64,000 nt of DNA, taken from assembly GCA_902568875.1 (NCBI GenBank), contig CACFSG010000001.1, positions 44,374 to 108,373 on the forward strand, given 5' to 3'. Positions 29,701-39,079 of the stretch are shown here, piece after piece (position 1 is the stretch's first letter; each line of letters starts with the position of its first letter). Source of the DNA: an uncultured Pelagibacteraceae bacterium (lineage in GTDB: Bacteria > Pseudomonadota > Alphaproteobacteria > Pelagibacterales > Pelagibacteraceae). Made by a program: the position numbers and the translations under genes. The notes beneath the pieces are model-generated. The model made no database searches. It worked only from the letters and a program-made list of their open reading frames with translations, and was not told where the DNA came from.

Positions 29701-30324
29701 ATGGGTATAAAACGTGCAATGAAACTAGTTAAAAATACTGAAGACAATAAAGAGTTAAAAAAAGTCTCTGATAAAGAAGCCGAAGAAGCTTTTAGAACAA
29801 TTTTATCTTGGATGGGTGAAAATCCAGCTAGAGAAGGTTTAATAGAAACTCCAAAAAGAGTTGTAAAAGCCTTTAAAGAATATTTTAGTGGATATTCACA
29901 AGATGCAAATAAAATATTAGACAAAACTTTTGGAGATGTAAAAGGTTATGATGACATGGTTATAGAAAAAAATATTTCTGTAACAAGTCATTGTGAACAT
30001 CATATGGCACCTATAGTAGGAGTTGCACATGTTGCATACATTCCTAATAATAAAGTTGTTGGATTAAGTAAATTAGCAAGAGTTGTTGAAGTTTTTTCAA
30101 AAAGATTGCAAACACAAGAAAGATTAACTATGCAAATAGCACATACGCTAATGTCATCTTTAGATGCTAAAGGAGTTGCTGTAACAATTGATGCTGCACA
30201 TCAATGTATGACAATGAGGGGTGTTAAAAAAGAAAGTGCAACAACAGTAACTAATTACTTTACTGGTCAGTTTAAAGAAGATCTTTCTAAACAAAATAGA
30301 TACCTAAGACTTATTAGTAAATAA
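29701..30324 (+). CDS. folE: GTP cyclohydrolase I
   Basis: ENPAREGLIETPKRVVKA; TSHCEHHMAPIVG; QCMTMRGVKK. Confidence 0.96.
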   Translation: MGIKRAMKLVKNTEDNKELKKVSDKEAEEAFRTILSWMGENPAREGLIETPKRVVKAFKEYFSGYSQDANKILDKTFGDVKGYDDMVIEKNISVTSHCEHHMAPIVGVAHVAYIPNNKVVGLSKLARVVEVFSKRLQTQERLTMQIAHTLMSSLDAKGVAVTIDAAHQCMTMRGVKKESATTVTNYFTGQFKEDLSKQNRYLRLISK

Positions 30325-30325
30325 A

Positions 30326-31327
30326 GTGTCAGACAAATTTAAAGCATTAATTCTTAATCAAAGTGGTGAAAATTATACTAGAGAAATAAAATCTATAGAC
30401 AAAAGCTTTCTTAAACATGGAGATGTAACAGTTAAAGTTGAGTATTCTGATCTTAATTTTAAAGATGGTATGATTTTAAAAAATGGAGGAAGATTAGTTA
30501 AAGAGTTTCCTCATATTCCTGGTATAGATTTTTCAGGAACAGTATTAGAAAGTGAAAATTCAAAGTTTAAAAAAGATGATGAAATAATTTTAACAGGATT
30601 TAGAGTAGGTGAAATTTTCTATGGAGGTTATTCTCAAATAGCTAAAGTTAATGGAGATTTCTTAGTTAAAAAACCAAAAAATTTAACTAGCAAACAAGCG
30701 ATGATACTTGGCACAGCTGGATTTACTTCTTTAATGAGTGCATTTGCAATTAAAGCTAGAGAAGAAATTTTGTTAGGTGAAAAAGTTAATAATGTTTTAG
30801 TAACTGGAGCAACAGGAGGTGTTGGTAGTGTTGCTGTTATGGTATTAAATAAAATGGGTTACAATGTAACTGCAGTAACTGGAAAAGATTCTAAAGTGGA
30901 TTATTTAAAATCATTAGGTGCTAAAAGTATTATAAATCGAGCTGAATTTGACAAAGATCCTAGACTTATTGATAAAGGATTATGGGATGGTGTTGTTGAT
31001 ACTGTTGGTGGTAAAATATTAGCAAATGCAATAGTTCAAACAAATCCAAATGGGATTATTACTGTTTGTGGAAATGCTAATACAAATGAACTTAATACAA
31101 ATGTAATTCCATTTATGCTTAGAGGAATAAAACTTTGGGGAATAGATTCTGCAAATTGTAGTATTAAAAGAAGAGAATTTATTTGGAATGAAGCAGTAAA
31201 CTTAATTGATTTTAATATATTAGAAAAATCTATTCAAACAGTTAGCTTAGAAGAATTAATTGAAACTTATCCTAAAATATTGAAAGGGGAAATTTCAGGA
31301 AGAGTTTTAGTTGATTTAAATAAATAA
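30326..31327 (+). CDS. acuI: YhdH/YhfP-type quinone oxidoreductase, AcuI-like (acrylyl-CoA reductase family)
   Basis: VEYSDLNFKDGMIL; HIPGIDFSGTV; VTGATGGVGSVAVMVLNKMGYNVTAVTGK. Confidence 0.8.
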   Translation: MSDKFKALILNQSGENYTREIKSIDKSFLKHGDVTVKVEYSDLNFKDGMILKNGGRLVKEFPHIPGIDFSGTVLESENSKFKKDDEIILTGFRVGEIFYGGYSQIAKVNGDFLVKKPKNLTSKQAMILGTAGFTSLMSAFAIKAREEILLGEKVNNVLVTGATGGVGSVAVMVLNKMGYNVTAVTGKDSKVDYLKSLGAKSIINRAEFDKDPRLIDKGLWDGVVDTVGGKILANAIVQTNPNGIITVCGNANTNELNTNVIPFMLRGIKLWGIDSANCSIKRREFIWNEAVNLIDFNILEKSIQTVSLEELIETYPKILKGEISGRVLVDLNK

Positions 31328-32217
31328 TGGATTGGGATAAATTAAAGATATTTCATGCGGTTGCAGAAGCAGGTAGTTTTACCAATGCAACAATTAATTT
31401 AAATCTTAGCCAATCAGCAATCAGTAGACAAATCCAATCATTGGAACAAGACCTAAAGGTCCAATTATTTGAAAGACATGCTAGAGGTTTAACACTTACT
31501 GAAAATGGTGAATATGTGTTCAAAACTGCTCATGAAGTTATTAGTAAATTAAAAGAAGTAGAAACTTCACTAGGAGATCAAAAGAATAAACCTACTGGAA
31601 AACTAACTATTACCACTGTTAGAAGCTTCGGAACTCACTGGCTGACACCAAGAATCCAAGAGTTTATGCGTTTAAATCCAGGAATAGAGGTCGAACTGGT
31701 TTTTGATGATAAAGAATTAGATTTGAGCACTAGACAAGCAGATATAGGTATTTTTATGAGAAGACCTAAAAAACTTAACTATATTCAAAAAAAACTAGTT
31801 GATATTAAATATTATATATATGGATCAAACAAATATTTAGAAAAGTATGGGATGCCTAAAACAATTGGTGATTTAAATAAACATAAATTTATTTCTTTTG
31901 GCAAAGGTGCTCCTTCACCAGTTTATAACCCTGACTGGGCTTTAAAACTTGGTATGCACGATGGTAAAAAAAGAAAATCTATAATGAAAGTAAATAGTGT
32001 AATGGGATTACTTTTAGCTGTGGAATCTGGTGTTGGTCTAGCAGCATTACCGGAATATTTAGTGAGCAATTCAAACAATGTTATTAAAGTATTACCTAAA
32101 TCCGAAGGCCCTATAACCGAGGCTCATTTTGTTTACCCTCAATCGCTCAAAAACACAGCTAGAGTCCAGGCTTTTAGAAACTTCTTATTCAGTAAAATAG
32201 GTGACTGGAAAGCCTAA
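31327..32217 (+). CDS. LysR family transcriptional regulator
   Basis: N-terminal wHTH FHAVAEAGSFTNATINLNLSQSAISRQIQSLEQDL; translationally coupled to the AcuI-like gene. Confidence 0.93.
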   Translation: MDWDKLKIFHAVAEAGSFTNATINLNLSQSAISRQIQSLEQDLKVQLFERHARGLTLTENGEYVFKTAHEVISKLKEVETSLGDQKNKPTGKLTITTVRSFGTHWLTPRIQEFMRLNPGIEVELVFDDKELDLSTRQADIGIFMRRPKKLNYIQKKLVDIKYYIYGSNKYLEKYGMPKTIGDLNKHKFISFGKGAPSPVYNPDWALKLGMHDGKKRKSIMKVNSVMGLLLAVESGVGLAALPEYLVSNSNNVIKVLPKSEGPITEAHFVYPQSLKNTARVQAFRNFLFSKIGDWKA

Positions 32218-32261
32218 ATAATCTCAAAACAACTCTTGGTTTAGGGTGCGACATACTTGCG

Positions 32262-32300
32262 ATTGATAATCATTCTCATTGATAATAGTTATCATTCTCA
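32262..32300. promoter_or_regulatory. Fur-like iron box with duplicated half-sites
   Basis: ATTGATAATCATTCTCATTGATAATAGTTATCATTCTCA: palindrome TGATAATAGTTATCA at 32280-32294; ATCATTCTCA repeated at 32269 and 32291; 32 bp before an iron(III)-binding-protein gene. Confidence 0.8.
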
Positions 32301-32331
32301 ATTTAATTTTATGCGGAGAAAAGGATAATAA

Positions 32332-33360
32332 ATGAAAAGAGTATCGATATTTGCACTAATTACATCTTTGCTTGTATCAACATTTGCAATTGCAAATGAA
32401 GTAAATGTTTTTAATGCAAGACATTATAAAGCAGACGCTGAACTTTATTCCAAGTTTACAAATAAAACAGGAATTAAAGTAAATTTAATAAATGGAAAAT
32501 CTGGAGCTCTTGAAAAAAGAATGATTGAAGAGGGCGCAGATTCCTCTGCAGATCTTTATATCACAGCAGATGCTGGAAGATGTGGAGCTTTCAAAGCAAA
32601 AGGAATGACACAAGGTGGCCTAACATCTGCAGCTATTAAAGCAGCTGTACCATCGAACTTTAGAACATCACATTGGACTGGAATCGCTAAGAGAGCAAGA
32701 ATAGTTTATTACTCTCCAGAAAGAGTTAGTGGCGCTGATTTGTCAGGATTAACTTATGAAAGTTTAGCCGACTCAAAATGGAAAGGTAGATTAGTAATAA
32801 GAAAATCAAGTAACATTTACAACAAATCACTTGTAGCTTCATTAATTGCGAATAATGGAAAAAAAGCAACTGCTGAATGGGCAAAGGGAGTTGTTGCTAA
32901 TATGGCTAGAGATTCTAAAGGAAACGATAGAGCTCAAATCATGGCAGTAGCCGCTGGAGAAGCTGACATCGCTGTTGCTAATACTTATTATTTAGCTTTA
33001 ATGTTGTCAGGTAAAAAAGGTGCTGAACAACAAGAGGCAGCTAAAAAAGTTAAAGCTTTCTTTCCTAATCAAAACGATAGAGGAACACACATGAATATTA
33101 GTTGTGCAGCTTTAGTTAAAGGTGCTCCTAATAAAGCTAATGCTATCAAACTAGTAGAGTTTTTATTAACTCCAGAATCTCAAGAGCATTTTACAAACAA
33201 TACTTTTGAGTTTCCAATGATTGATGGTGTTTCACCAAATCCATTAGTAGTTAATAATTTGGGATTAGATTTTAAACAAGATCTAAAAACAAAAGTTTCT
33301 ACTTACGGAAAACATCAAGCTGCAGCATTAGAAGTAATGACAGCTGCTGGTTGGAAATAA
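32332..33360 (+). CDS. Fe(III) ABC transporter periplasmic binding protein (FbpA/FutA-like)
   Basis: Signal peptide, NVFNARHYKADAELYSKFTNKTGIKV, DLYITADAGR; followed by permease and ATPase. Confidence 0.92.
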   Translation: MKRVSIFALITSLLVSTFAIANEVNVFNARHYKADAELYSKFTNKTGIKVNLINGKSGALEKRMIEEGADSSADLYITADAGRCGAFKAKGMTQGGLTSAAIKAAVPSNFRTSHWTGIAKRARIVYYSPERVSGADLSGLTYESLADSKWKGRLVIRKSSNIYNKSLVASLIANNGKKATAEWAKGVVANMARDSKGNDRAQIMAVAAGEADIAVANTYYLALMLSGKKGAEQQEAAKKVKAFFPNQNDRGTHMNISCAALVKGAPNKANAIKLVEFLLTPESQEHFTNNTFEFPMIDGVSPNPLVVNNLGLDFKQDLKTKVSTYGKHQAAALEVMTAAGWK

Positions 33361-33531
33361 GTGAAAGAAAAAAAAGAATTTATGTCTAATGTTGATTTAA
33401 ATAAATCTTCCAGTGCATGTTCCCCATGTATTCAGGAGTGTAAAAAAATCAATAGAAGAATAAATAAAAGAAAAATGTCTCAAATTAAAACTAAGGAGGT
33501 TCCGCATATCCTAAAAGTATTTAATTTTTGA
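33361..33531 (+). CDS. 56-aa Cys-containing micro-protein (GTG start), not in the ORF track
   Basis: VKEKKEFMSNVDLNKSSSACSPCIQECKKINRRINKRKMSQIKTKEVPHILKVFNF; immediately follows the binding-protein stop. Confidence 0.4.
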   Translation: MKEKKEFMSNVDLNKSSSACSPCIQECKKINRRINKRKMSQIKTKEVPHILKVFNF

Positions 33532-33542
33532 TTTTCTTAAAT

Positions 33543-33578
33543 AGTGTCCGCAGTAAATGGGGATTTATAGCGGACACT
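33543..33578 (+). terminator. Strong intercistronic hairpin between iron-binding protein and permease genes
   Basis: AGTGTCCGC (33543-33551) ... GCGGACACT (33570-33578), inner TAAA/TTTA pairing, then TTACTTTTTT. Confidence 0.75.
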
Positions 33579-33610
33579 TTACTTTTTTCATTTATAAGGC
33601 GGATTATAAT

Positions 33611-35230
33611 ATGAAATTCAACAGCTGGTATCTTAGTTCTTTTTTAATTTCTTTTTTTGTATTAATTCCAATTATCACGGTATTTACAAGTTTTTTTGAA
33701 AGCACGTCTAATTATTATGAAATTTTAAAAAATACTTTTTTAATAGAGTATATCTTTAATTCAGTTGCATTATTAATATCAGTATTGATTTTAACATTTA
33801 TATTAGGCACAGGAACAGCTTACTTAGTATCTTTTTATAAATTTCCAGGAAGTAATTTTTTTAAATGGGCACTCATTTTATCTTTTGCAGTTCCTCCTTA
33901 TATTTATGCTTACTCTTTAACAGCTTTTTTTGAAAACTATGGTACCGCTTTTACTATTTTAAAAAGCTTATTTGGTGATGCTAACTACAATAAAAGTATA
34001 CCAAAATTTGATGGAATGTTTGGAGCAATAATATCAATTAGCTTTTCTTTGTTTGCTTATGTTTATATTCTCGCTAGAGCATCTTTTTTATATCAGTCAC
34101 AAAACTTAATAGATTTAGGAAAAAATCTTGGTTTTTCAAAATTTAAATCTTTTTATAAAATAATATTACCAGCTGCTAGACCTGCAATTGTTGCTGGCTT
34201 ATCGTTAGTTGCTATGGAAACTCTAGCAGAGTTTGGAGCAGTAGATTTTTTTTCTATAAATACTTTAACTACTGGTATTTATAACTCTTGGATAACTTTT
34301 GATGATTTAGCTTTTGCTAACCGAATATCTTTCTTTTTATTATTGTTTATATTTTCATTATTTGTGCTTGAAAATTTATCTAGACGAAAAGCAAAATATC
34401 ATTTCAATGCGAGAGGTGGTTTTAAACAAAAAGAAAAATTTAAACTTACTGGTAATAAATCTTTTTTAGCATTCATATTCTGTTTTTTTGTATTTTTTGT
34501 GAGCTTTTTATTTCCCTTAAGTCAAATGTTATATTGGACACTAAAATTTCCAGAAAACTTATTTGATCTACAAATAATTGATCTTTTATTAAATACTCTT
34601 TATTTAGTTTTTTTGTCTAGTTTAGTTTTAATATTATTTTCTTTGATATCTAACTATGGAAATAGAGTATCTAATAATAAAACTTTAAATATTTTGTCTA
34701 CTTTGTCTATTTCTGGTTATGCAATTCCTGGAGTAATTTTGGCTATTGCTTTTATAACTTTTATTGCTTGGTTTGATGAAAATATAATTAAGTCATTAGG
34801 TTTTTTATCTATTAAAAAATTGTTTATTGGTTCAATTCTTGGATTAGTTTTAGTTTATTTTGTAAGATTTTATTCTTTGGCTTTTAATGGAATAAAATCT
34901 GGATATGAAAAAATTAATATTTCAGTTGATGAGAGTGCGTACCTTCTTGGTTTTTCAAAAAGAAAAACTTTTATAAATATTCACATTCCTTTTTTGAGAA
35001 ATTCTCTTTTGTTTATTATAATTTTAATATCGTTAGAAATAGTACGAGAATTACCTATAACCCTTATTTTAAGACCTTTTAACTTTGAAACTTTTGCAAC
35101 TACTGCTTATATTTCTGCATCTGAGGACTTATTAGAGGCTGCTGCAGTACCTTCATTATTTTTAATTTTAATTGCAAGTTTCTTCATTATAATTACTTCA
35201 AAATATATATTAAGAGAATCTAATGACTAA
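33611..35230 (+). CDS. Fe(III) ABC transporter permease (FbpB-like)
   Basis: Two permease halves; track start 33557 lies inside the hairpin; ATG at 33611 (MKFNSWYLSSF) preferred. Confidence 0.9.
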   Translation: MKFNSWYLSSFLISFFVLIPIITVFTSFFESTSNYYEILKNTFLIEYIFNSVALLISVLILTFILGTGTAYLVSFYKFPGSNFFKWALILSFAVPPYIYAYSLTAFFENYGTAFTILKSLFGDANYNKSIPKFDGMFGAIISISFSLFAYVYILARASFLYQSQNLIDLGKNLGFSKFKSFYKIILPAARPAIVAGLSLVAMETLAEFGAVDFFSINTLTTGIYNSWITFDDLAFANRISFFLLLFIFSLFVLENLSRRKAKYHFNARGGFKQKEKFKLTGNKSFLAFIFCFFVFFVSFLFPLSQMLYWTLKFPENLFDLQIIDLLLNTLYLVFLSSLVLILFSLISNYGNRVSNNKTLNILSTLSISGYAIPGVILAIAFITFIAWFDENIIKSLGFLSIKKLFIGSILGLVLVYFVRFYSLAFNGIKSGYEKINISVDESAYLLGFSKRKTFINIHIPFLRNSLLFIIILISLEIVRELPITLILRPFNFETFATTAYISASEDLLEAAAVPSLFLILIASFFIIITSKYILRESND

Positions 35231-36284
35231 AAATTTTTTTGAAGTTAAAAATGTTGATTTTAATGTAGGCGAAAAAACCAAAGTTAAAAATGTATCTTTT
35301 TCTATAAAGAATGAAGGCGATGTTATATGTCTTTTGGGTCCCTCAGGTATTGGAAAAACTACAATCTTAAGAACAATTGCTGGACTAGAAAAGATTGATA
35401 ATGGATCAATTGAATTAAATAATAAAATATTATCTTCAAAAACAACTAATGTAGAACCAGAAAATAGAAATATATCTCTAGCGTTCCAAGATAATAGCTT
35501 GTTTCCTCATTATACAGTTGAAAAAAATATATTGTTAGGAGCTGAGAGAAATAAGGAAAAGAAAGATAAAAAGATTGGTTTAAAAGAAATAGTTGATTTG
35601 CTTGATATTTTTCACATATTAAATAAATATCCTCATCAAATTAGTGCTGGAGAAGCTCAAAGAGCATCACTCGCAAGATCTCTAATAACTCAACCTGATC
35701 TTTTATTGTTAGATGAACCTTTATCTAATGTTGATCAAAGTTTTAAAGAAGAAATTCAGGTTAGATTAAAAAAAATACTTAATAAATTAAAGATTACCAC
35801 AATAATTGTTACACATGATTCTTATGAAGCTTTTTATCTAGGCTCAAAATGTGGAATAATCTTAAATCAAGAATTAAAACAATTTGATGATCCTTATAAA
35901 GTTTATCATTTCCCAAACTCTGTTGAGGTTGTTAATTTTTTAAATAGAGGAATATTAATTCCAGCTAAAGTAACTGGTGAAAACACATTAGAAAATTGGG
36001 ATTTAGGAACAATTGAAGGAAATTTCATGAAACCTTATCCAAAAGGTTCAAACGTACAATTATTACTTCAACCTGAAGATTTAGAACATGATGATAAAAG
36101 TAACTTAAAACTTGAGGTAGTTGATAGAAAATTTAGAGGTACAAATTTTATTTACACACTTAAAACACCCAGTAATGCATTAATTCCAGTTTTTGTACAC
36201 TCACATCACATTCATCAACATGAAGTAGATGAAAAATTTGGTATTAAAAGACCAATTCATATTGATCATATAGTTTGCTTCTAA
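35223..36284 (+). CDS. Fe(III) ABC transporter ATP-binding protein (FbpC-like)
   Basis: Walker A GPSGIGKTT, signature SAGEAQRASLARSL, Walker B LLLLDEP. Confidence 0.93.
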   Translation: MTKNFFEVKNVDFNVGEKTKVKNVSFSIKNEGDVICLLGPSGIGKTTILRTIAGLEKIDNGSIELNNKILSSKTTNVEPENRNISLAFQDNSLFPHYTVEKNILLGAERNKEKKDKKIGLKEIVDLLDIFHILNKYPHQISAGEAQRASLARSLITQPDLLLLDEPLSNVDQSFKEEIQVRLKKILNKLKITTIIVTHDSYEAFYLGSKCGIILNQELKQFDDPYKVYHFPNSVEVVNFLNRGILIPAKVTGENTLENWDLGTIEGNFMKPYPKGSNVQLLLQPEDLEHDDKSNLKLEVVDRKFRGTNFIYTLKTPSNALIPVFVHSHHIHQHEVDEKFGIKRPIHIDHIVCF

Positions 36285-36303
36285 TAAAAAGCTTTTTAAT
36301 AAA

Positions 36304-36996
36304 ATGAATAGTAATTTTAAAATTTTTTTAAAAGGTATTATTGATGTAAGTCCATTAATGATACCAGTAGTTCCTTTTGGTTTAATATTTGGTATTTTAG
36401 CAATTGATATTGGATTCACTCCATTAGCTACCATGGGAATGTCCTTAATAATTTTTGGTGGTGCGTCTCAAATAGTTCTTTTGCAGTTATTTTCTGGCGG
36501 AGCATCTTCCTTAGTTATTATAAGCTCAGTAGGAGCAGTAAATTCAAGACATTTGCTTTACGGTGCGGTTGTTTCTGAACATGTTTCAGACCTAAAGTTA
36601 TTTTGGAAAATTATTATCTCATACTTTTTAATTGATCAGGCTTTTGCTAGATCAAATGAGTATTTCAAAAAAAGCAATGATAAGAATAAATATTTTCATT
36701 TAATTGGAGGAGGGGTTACTTGTTGGGTAATTTGGCAAACCACAACATTTTTAGGAATTATTTTAGGTTCAGCTATCCCTGAAAAACTTGGTTTAAGTTT
36801 TGCGGTACCTTTAACTTTTTTAGCTTTATTAGTTAATGATTTTAGAAAAATGATAAATGTAATTGTTATTATAATTTCAGGCTTGGTAGCTACATTGGGT
36901 TATAATTATATTCCTTATAAAGCTTATGTGATCGTAGCTGCTTTTGCAGGATTATTTACAGCGATGATTTTAACAAAAATAATAAAAAAAATATGA
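36304..36996 (+). CDS. AzlC family branched-chain amino acid exporter
   Basis: PLMIPVVPFGLIFGILAIDIGF; SRHLLYGA; followed by AzlD. Confidence 0.9.
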   Translation: MNSNFKIFLKGIIDVSPLMIPVVPFGLIFGILAIDIGFTPLATMGMSLIIFGGASQIVLLQLFSGGASSLVIISSVGAVNSRHLLYGAVVSEHVSDLKLFWKIIISYFLIDQAFARSNEYFKKSNDKNKYFHLIGGGVTCWVIWQTTTFLGIILGSAIPEKLGLSFAVPLTFLALLVNDFRKMINVIVIIISGLVATLGYNYIPYKAYVIVAAFAGLFTAMILTKIIKKI

Positions 36997-37307
36997 GTGA
37001 TTGGGCTTTAATTATTTATTGTGGATTGATAACTTTTTTAACAAGATTTTCAATGATAGCACTTCTTAAAAAAGAGATGTTTAATGATAGAATAAGGGAA
37101 GTTTTATCCTATGTTCCATCTGCAATCTTTCCAGCAATTATATTTCCTGCTATATTCTTAGATAATAATGGATTAATACATTTAGAAAATAATCCAAAAA
37201 TTTTGGCGGCAATTATCGCTATGGGCGTTGGAATTTTTAGCAGAAATATCCTTGCGACAATTTTTTCAGGATTAGCTTCTTATTGGTTTTTAATATTTGT
37301 TGTATAA
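36993..37307 (+). CDS. AzlD domain protein
   Basis: Small hydrophobic protein overlapping azlC; LITFLTRFSMIALL..REVLSYVPSAIFPAIIFPAI. Confidence 0.85.
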   Translation: MSDWALIIYCGLITFLTRFSMIALLKKEMFNDRIREVLSYVPSAIFPAIIFPAIFLDNNGLIHLENNPKILAAIIAMGVGIFSRNILATIFSGLASYWFLIFVV

Positions 37308-37313
37308 AATTTC

Positions 37314-37682
37314 ATGAAAAAATTTTTTATATTTATTTTTTGTATATTTGTATTTAGCGCCAATGCATTAGAGAAAATAACAACTTTTAATAAAGAATTG
37401 TTTGATAAAGCACAATCAGACGGCAAGGTTGTGGTAGTAAATGCTTGGGCTAAATATTGTTCATCTTGTGCGAGTCAAATGAAAGTTTTAGATAAAGCAA
37501 AAAGTGAATTTAATAACATTGAATACTTTACATTTGAAATAACAAATAAAGAAATTTCTAGCTTACTAAACGTGCAATATCAAACTACACTTTTAATTTT
37601 TAAAAATAATAAAGAAATTTACAGAAGTATTGGTGAAACAAGTAGAGACGCAATTTACAAAGCTATAAAATCTTCAATTTAA
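37314..37682 (+). CDS. Secreted thioredoxin-fold protein
   Basis: Signal peptide; VVVVNAWAKYCSSCASQMKVL with CSSC active site. Confidence 0.8.
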   Translation: MKKFFIFIFCIFVFSANALEKITTFNKELFDKAQSDGKVVVVNAWAKYCSSCASQMKVLDKAKSEFNNIEYFTFEITNKEISSLLNVQYQTTLLIFKNNKEIYRSIGETSRDAIYKAIKSSI

Positions 37683-38332
37683 ATTTTTTTGTTTACGACA
37701 AAAAATAATTTTCGTGGAAATTTACCTTCTTCAAATTTTTCAAGAGTAATATTTTTAAATCCATTTAATAAAGAACTTACTTTTTCCTCTGAAAAATAAT
37801 GAACAATAAATCCATCATTTTCATAAAGATCTTCTCCTATATGGATTCCGTTTTTAAAATCACCATCATTTGTATGACGTACGGTGTAAATATTAATACC
37901 ACCTGGTTTTAAAATTCTATGAATTTCATTATTTAATTTTTTTAAATCTTTTGTTGTCATGGCCATACAATAAAGCATATGAGAATAACAAGCCTCTATA
38001 GAATTATCTTCAAATGGAAGTTTTTTTCTTACATCAAATAATTTTGTTGAAATAAAATTTGATAGATTATTTTTTTTAATTTTTTGATTAATAACTTTAA
38101 TTCCTGAAGGACTATAGTCTAAAGCAATAGTATTAATTGAATTTTTTGCAAAAAATACAGTATCTCTACCTAGTCCTGCTCCTATCTCAATAATTTTATC
38201 TATTTTTTTTTCTTTAAATAATTTTAAAGATTTTTCTGCTGATAAACTTTGAGTTAATCCAAACATCTCAGGTTTACTTGAGAAGTTATCTTCCCAATAC
38301 TGAGATTGTTTGTCTAATTTTTTTTGATCCAA
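37679..38332 (-). CDS. Class I SAM-dependent methyltransferase
   Basis: IIEIGAGLGRDTVFFAKN; HRILKPGGINIYTVR. Confidence 0.85.
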   Translation of the reverse strand: MDQKKLDKQSQYWEDNFSSKPEMFGLTQSLSAEKSLKLFKEKKIDKIIEIGAGLGRDTVFFAKNSINTIALDYSPSGIKVINQKIKKNNLSNFISTKLFDVRKKLPFEDNSIEACYSHMLYCMAMTTKDLKKLNNEIHRILKPGGINIYTVRHTNDGDFKNGIHIGEDLYENDGFIVHYFSEEKVSSLLNGFKNITLEKFEEGKFPRKLFFVVNKKI

Positions 38333-38334
38333 AT

Positions 38335-38997
38335 TTATTTTGCTGGGTCTGGAACTTTACGTAAATAAGGCTTTAAAGTTTCCCAACCATCTGGATATAT
38401 TTTTTTTGCTTCTTCATCTTTAACCGCAGGAACAATAATCACATCTTCTCCTGGTTTCCAATCCGCAGGTGTTGCGATTTTATGTTTTGCTGTACGCTGC
38501 ATTGAATCGATAGCTCTCAATATTTCTTGAAAGTTACGTCCAGTTGTCATTGGATAAGTTAAAAATAAACCTATTCTTTTATCTGGCCTAATAACATATA
38601 CGGTTCTAACTGTTTGGTTATCTACAGCAGTACGTCCCATAGATGTTGTTCCAGCATCTCCTTCTAGCATGTTAAAAAGTTTTGCAACTTCTAGTTTTTC
38701 ATCTGCTACGATTGGATAATTTGGTTTTAATCCACAAACATCTTTAATATCATCTAACCATTTAATATGATCAGATACTGGGTCTACGCTTAAACCCATA
38801 ACTTTTACATTTCTTTTTTCAAATTCAGGTTTCATTTTAGCCAATGCACCAAGTTCGGTTGTACAGACAGGTGTAAAATCTTTTGGATGAGAAAATAAAA
38901 TTCCCCAGCTATCCCCAAGCCATTTATGAAAAGATAATTTTCCTTCTGAAGTTTCTGCCGTAAAATCAGGTGCTATACTATTGATTTTTAAAGTCAT
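38335..38997 (-). CDS. Peroxiredoxin (1-Cys, Prx6-like)
   Basis: SHPKDFTPVCTTELGALAK; 220 aa. Confidence 0.94.
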   Translation of the reverse strand: MTLKINSIAPDFTAETSEGKLSFHKWLGDSWGILFSHPKDFTPVCTTELGALAKMKPEFEKRNVKVMGLSVDPVSDHIKWLDDIKDVCGLKPNYPIVADEKLEVAKLFNMLEGDAGTTSMGRTAVDNQTVRTVYVIRPDKRIGLFLTYPMTTGRNFQEILRAIDSMQRTAKHKIATPADWKPGEDVIIVPAVKDEEAKKIYPDGWETLKPYLRKVPDPAK

Positions 38998-39079
38998 TAA
39001 ATTCTCCTTTGAGTTTTTTTGAGATGATTATAATCAAGATTTAATTGCCATGCAATTTTTTATAGTTTAAATTTTAATA

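Noticed and set aside
36201-36434. 77-aa minus ORF
   Set aside because: Spans the fbpC/azlC junction in antisense, no supporting signal
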